Assembly (NCBI GenBank): GCA_033220425.1
Contig: CM065651.1
Location: 3,286,001 to 3,350,000 of the forward strand
From: Lepraria neglecta
Taxonomy: Eukaryota; Ascomycota; Lecanoromycetes; Lecanorales; Stereocaulaceae
DNA: 64,000 bases
Reading direction: 5' to 3'
The translations under genes and the position numbers were made by a program. Positions 59,472 to 64,000 of this stretch are shown here, piece after piece. Position 1 is the first letter of the stretch. The number at the start of each line of letters is the position of its first letter. Below the pieces are notes generated by a model. The model saw only the letters and a program-made list of their open reading frames with translations. It made no database searches and was not told the DNA's origin.

Positions 59472-61006
59472 ATGGATCTATCGCCGTCGCAGTAAGTGTC
59501 CCCTGGGTCCAGTTGATATGGTTTTGCTTACAACGGAGTGCCAGAATGTACGAATTTGACGATGACCCACACTACGGCTACGAACCTCTCTCCAGCCAAA
59601 CCCAAGGTGTAGATCAAGCTCCCTTCGACGAGAGTTACTCCTTGCCATATCAGCCTCGCGCCACCGAGTCCTACCCACCCATACCCCTGGACAATCATGA
59701 ACCCAGAGTAGATCATGAGGTGGAAGAAGACTTCGCAGATGCGTTAAAGCAGGACGAGGCTGGAGGCGACATACCCGGTGATGACGAATGGTGGATGGAT
59801 TGGAAAAATAACTCGGAGAGCACATACTTCAGCAAAGAGCAGATGTCGCAAGAGACGCTGGCGGCCACACAGGAATCCAGCTTTGCGGAGACCCACCGGC
59901 ACCCGCGTCCGAATGGAACCACTCCAGAACCAGGTTCGTCATCCAATTCGTTGCCAGACTCCCAATTCCTTAGGACCCCTCCCGATCCTCTCGTTGCAGA
60001 CAGTGGTCAATTCCCATGTCTCTTCGACACATCAAACAAGAACTTCCTGCATACGTTGTCTCCGCCCTACGTCACTCTCAGCGCACACGAATTTGCCGAA
60101 AATGATTCTTCAGGAGGAGCATTAGATTTCACAAGGCCGGCATCTCCAATGGACGACTCCTATCTTATGCAAGGGCTAGTGGAGCAGCCTCAATTATCCA
60201 CGCCAGCGGATATAGGGGACTGTCCGCGACGTGAACCAGTCTCTCTCGAAGATGCATTTCATCGGCTTCGACACGTTGTGATGGATGACCAATCGGCGTG
60301 CATGGTTCCGCCTCCAGCAGAGACCCCGCAGGACCATGGCGGTCATGAACAGATCCCGCCACTTCTTCGAGTTGATACTCAGTGCGATGGAGTCAGGCAA
60401 CAGCGGAGCTGGAGCTGTCGCGATTTGGAGCAAGTCGCCGAATTGGATACGATGATGGATAAATGCCATGGAGACGAAAGTCGAGAGCAATACTCACAGC
60501 CTCCAGCGCTGCGAACACCGGAGATTAATGTGCCACCAGCCGCGACCATGAAGCACTTGACGCCGAATATGCATTTGACGCTTGGCCTCTCAAGCGCGAG
60601 TAACTCCTTGCTTAGCCCATACAGCACTACGCCGTTTTCGCCTTTTCTTGGCCCCCCTGATGACCATGAATCCATCCGCTTCTATACCAGATCAACCAGC
60701 AATCCTACTACTACGAGCAACACCGCCACTACCTCGTCTGACATCGATTTCATGAGCTCTCCCCCTAGCCCATCGCCATCTATCTCCTCCGTGCGCTCGC
60801 TTGACAGCGCATTGCAGTGCCCAGTGTGCCACAAAGATATCTCCAATTCTAAGAGATATAAGGACCGCAAGTCTAACCTCAGACGACATATGCGTGTCAA
60901 ACATGGCAATGGGCCTAAGCCAACATGTTCCGAGCCGGGATGCGGGAAGATCTTCGAACGTTCAGATGCTCTAGCCAAGCACAGGAAGAATCATCATAGG
61001 CTGTGA
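59472..61006 (+). CDS. C2H2 zinc-finger protein, probable transcription factor (copy 2)
   Basis: Two exons: 59472..59491 and 59545..61006 (1482 bp, 493 aa). Exon 1 encodes only MDLSPSQ before a 53-bp intron (GTAAGT..CCAG). If that exon is not used, ATG 59546 gives 486 aa. The long N-terminal part is acidic and Ser/Pro-rich (DEWWMDWKNNSESTYF is a possible activation-type segment). Poly-Thr/Ser tracts precede two C-terminal fingers: CPVCHKDISN..RRHMRVKH and CSEPGCGKIFERS..KHRKNHH. The finger arrangement (an irregular first finger, then a GCGK-type second) mirrors the gene at 50623, suggesting paralogy. It is probably a nuclear regulator; targets unknown. Confidence 0.83.
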
Positions 61007-61917
61007 TTGAAACCATATGAGTCCGCCGACTACCTTGGCTATCTGGCTTCGATAATGATGATGACGTTGATGATAGGATAAGATAATGTACTATATGCGA
61101 CACGGCTTGTACGAGTAACGATATGGGTTTAGCGGTCAGTCAGGTTCGGCAGAGGGCGTTCGGGTATGGATAGAAGGGACGAAATGCCGTGAAGAAGGGT
61201 TTCATTTGGAATTCCGGCAACGTTAAGGATGATTTAGTGTTTAAATGCTTTGTAAAATATTGGACGTCGCGCTTGGAGCAATTGGGGGAACTAGAAGTTC
61301 GATATAATATGCAGGAAAGATACTTTTCTCTCCCCTCTCGTTCTATTTGATCATCTTCTGGCAGCATGTCTAAACAGAGTATTGCCTTTCACAGGCCCCA
61401 TTTGGATCGTCTCAGCGCTCATCGTCGTCCTTCTCATCATCGTCCAGCTACAGGACCAACTTCTATATCTGCTATAATAACTGGCTCTCAAGAGCTTTAT
61501 CAACGAGATGCAAATCGCTGCTCTAGAAGAGCCTTTCCAACGAAGTCCTCCCGGATGGGGGACTGCCCTAGTGGCGGAATAGTGAAGGACTCCTGTGTAG
61601 AGGAGGACTGCCCGGGGCTCACGAGAGGGACTGCTCTATGGAGGACTGCACCACCGACCAAAATACATATAAAGCCTGAGGTATTAACGTACGAACTCGT
61701 CTTCTCTCAGCAATACAGCAGATACACACAGAGCCAAGTCACTCAGCACCGTCATCTTGCTCTAAATTGTCAGCAAAACTCTTCCTTGAGATCAATCACA
61801 CCGAACATCGAAGGTCAAAGGTCACTCAGCTACTCCTATCAGCATCGCCTTCTAAGTCTCTTAAATCCACGATGCCGTTCGTTCCTCCCACCCTAACATA
61901 TTCCTGCCCCACTAACA
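61007..61917. promoter_or_regulatory. Spacer with repeated GGACTGC motifs upstream of the second small-protein copy
   Basis: After the 3' region of the zinc-finger gene, the segment 61540-61655 carries four GGACTGC strings (as in GGGGGACTGCCC and GAGGACTGCACC) plus related AGTCCTCC and GGACTCC strings. This resembles the motif-dense segment upstream of 53810 in placement, though not in exact sequence. An ATG-started open stretch (61366..61896, +, 176 codons) spans it but shows no domain and is probably leader or promoter DNA. Confidence 0.4.
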
Positions 61918-62151
61918 GTCAGGCCCCGAAGTAGATACATCTACGAATCTCCTCGCCTCACAGCCAACGCTCTGTCAAGCCTGTCAAAGTCTTCAAAGAC
62001 AAAGGACAAGAAGTCTGCTGTGGATAAGTGGGTTGATAAGCGAGAGACACATGAGGACTTGGCCGTAGGTGGACGAAGCTCGCGCTCTTATCAACAGACG
62101 GAGAGGGAGGTCAAGAAGAACCAGCGAAAAGCGGAGTATGGAGGGAAGTGA
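61918..62151 (+). pseudogene. Diverged paralogue of the small 72-aa gene (tail part)
   Basis: The plus strand reads SPRLTANALSSL, KKSAVDKWVDKRETHEDLAV, GGRSSRSYQQTEREVKKNQR, ending EYGGK at TGA 62149-62151. Shared with the 53810 gene are PRLT, W..R.ETHE.L.VG, SRS..QT and the Gly-Gly-basic end. A preceding string resembles an intron end (CTAACAG at about 61911-61917), but no first exon in the right phase was found; ATG 61879 would give another frame. It may be a gene with an unrecognised first exon or a relic. Confidence 0.5.
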
Positions 62152-64000
62152 TGAGGTAGAGGTGCATCGAGGTTAAAGGGCGAAGGGAGGCGGTTGTCTA
62201 GCTAGTAAAATGTCTTGTCATCATGGAAGGAAGAGAAGGGAATGCTGAGGCAGGTTTGTGACGGCTTATGTAAACGACTGTACGATATCCGGACAAAGAA
62301 ACATAAAACTGAAAATTTCCCCACTCAATGCAAATTTGAATGTGACTTGCTTGTCCTAAACTACCTTCCACAATACCCAACCGAGGCAGCATGCACGGAT
62401 CCGAGCAATAGATGTCATATGGATAGGATTTGAAACCACCCATGCCTTTTCATCGAGGGCTGAAAGTCAGCAGAAGTCTCGTCTCTGATCGCAGCATGTT
62501 AATTAACTAGATTGTCCTGACGCCTGTTGAAAGCGCTATAAATGTGTAATTTGCTAGAGCGGCTGAGCTTCCTGAAAGCTTCGCATCATGCCTTAGCATA
62601 AAACTGGTTCGCTTCCTTCTTTGCGTGGTCCAGTGCTTCCAAAGAGTCTCAATACTCAGCCCATATCAAAGGGGCGTTCAACGAAGCTAGTCCATATGTG
62701 CAAGCAAAGAAGACAGTGTTCTTATCTTCATAATTACCTTGCTTATTACTTACCTATTAATGTGTCTCAGAGCATGGACCTTGCAAAAAAATGTCCCTCA
62801 CGTCGAACAGCAGATAATCAATGATTATTATGCGTCGTCAGATGATTGTACAGGTCCTGTACCAATGCCCAGCTCTCAAGCTGGCACGCCGTCGGCAATA
62901 GGCATTGAGCCTATATCCAATCCGAGATATTACAAGACAGAAGTCAGGAAGCTGCTATCAATGAACAGGTGCTAAGCTTTTGTTTCAAGTCAGGACGACA
63001 TTGGGACAATTGCTCTATCGCGAACCGTCTGCTGGGATGTTCGGCTTCCTGCAGTAAATGTATGCAATTCTCGTTTCACTGTTCAGGGATCCGCTTGTTG
63101 GGACCAAGTCGTGTGACAGGTTGCTTGCAACAGCTGGAGAAACAGGTTTGAGCAGTGACTAAAAATTCTTGGGGTCAATCTCAAGAGTTTCCCGCCAATT
63201 TCCAGCTACAAGCTTTCCTGCTTCCGTGGTCACTAGTGTAATCGGACACACTACTGTCAAAAGCCGCTGCTGCTAAAGGGTATCACGCATGGTAGAAGAC
63301 AGTGGTTGGGAAGGATAGATTGAGGAGTGGAGGAAAGGAGATCGAGACATTGATGAAACATGAGATAAGAGTAGATACGCGTACGGAGCTTGATATCCGG
63401 CCAGAGTCACACATTCCAAAACACACAGAGGAGGGCGAACGTAACAGCGGAGATGGATGAGAAAGCTTCCGGTATTCATGGGTACATCTGGAGTGAAAGA
63501 ACATCTACTATTGCTAGCTGCAGTTGATTTCAGCGTAGTCCCGAAGGAATAACTAGAAGGAAGCGTATGATGACTTGGACGAAGCTTCAGGGACGTACTG
63601 TAGCCAAGAGAAAAGTGAGAGTGCAAAGGATCGAAATGGCACTAAGACCCTGCAAGGTGACTGAATCTTGCATGTCTTCTACCCAGTAAAACATAGTTGC
63701 GTCGAGACCGGCAGCTAGCGCCGGTGCAGCCAGTCAACTCCTTCACGGTTGCTTACGTCAAAGAGGTCTTTTTAAGAAGCGGCTATAGTTGACGACCTCC
63801 CATCGTCGTGCAATTCTCCACAACAGAAAGCTCCTTCCAACACGTACTTCTGAATGTAGATAGCGCGTTCGGTGAGCACTGTTGTCAAGTGCCTGTTATG
63901 CAAGTTATGCGGGTTTCATAATAATTGCACAAGCGCCCAGAACCAACAAAAAAAAATCATCTTTGACCCACAGCTTGACAGTCGCCTTCTTATGCGTCGC
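62152..64000. other. Gene-poor right end
   Basis: No conserved coding sequence, tRNA, transposon end or repeat was recognised in the last 1.85 kb. Short open stretches (62621..62824 +, 63273..63626 -) have no supporting features. Confidence 0.4.

Noticed and set aside
61366-61896. 176-codon open stretch with ATG
   Set aside because: Low-complexity His/Arg/Ser sequence over a motif-repeat region. No domain and no splice structure; more likely upstream DNA of the small-gene paralogue.

Overview
The window is nuclear DNA of a filamentous ascomycete (Pezizomycotina). Genes carry short introns (about 45-70 bp) with GT..AG ends, and the gene set is typical of that group: NADH-glutamate synthase, Orc5, Cns1, an SSA-type Hsp70, a SesB/NB-ARC/TPR NOD-like receptor, C2H2 factors and Fot1/pogo transposons. 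The sequence alone does not settle the class or species. All splice models below were built by hand from splice consensus, reading frame and family conservation, and each multi-exon model given as a CDS keeps phase throughout.

Region 1 (1-8.8 kb) is part of a secondary-metabolite cluster of the alkylcitrate type. It holds a PrpD-family dehydratase (cut by the left edge), an alkylcitrate/citrate synthase-like enzyme, and a fungal type I fatty acid synthase alpha subunit that ends before the usual phosphopantetheinyl transferase domain. FAS would make a short acyl chain, the synthase would condense it with oxaloacetate, and the dehydratase would form an alkylaconitate. The FAS beta partner is not in the window.

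Region 2 (9-18 kb) is a graveyard. It has an OTU-protease gene with an in-frame stop and no ATG at the family start, a broken thiol-methyltransferase-like gene, a broken MFS transporter, a broken second copy of ketol-acid reductoisomerase (ILV5) and a 163-bp MITE. Several nonsense changes are C:G to T:A, as RIP or cytosine deamination would give. About 3 kb of unrecognised decayed DNA follows.

Region 3 (18.1-26.1 kb) holds an apparently intact NLR gene of 1553 codons with 17 nearly identical 42-residue TPR units. Next to it is a Fot1/pogo element containing a second copy of the MITE and a second, heavily mutated pogo-type element inserted in its terminal repeat.

Region 4 (28.0-40.6 kb) is core genome: glutamate synthase (-), then Cns1 (-) and Hsp70 (+) diverging from one promoter with heat-shock-element-like motifs. 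Relics lie just after it: an inverted Hsp70 tail fragment, an unknown decayed coding stretch and a decayed fungal rhodopsin-domain membrane protein.

Region 5 (46-64 kb) holds ORC5 (-), two similarly built C2H2 transcription factors (+), a tiny two-exon gene with a diverged paralogous tail 8 kb away, a tandem pair of decayed small proteins with signal-like N-termini, and long gene-poor stretches.
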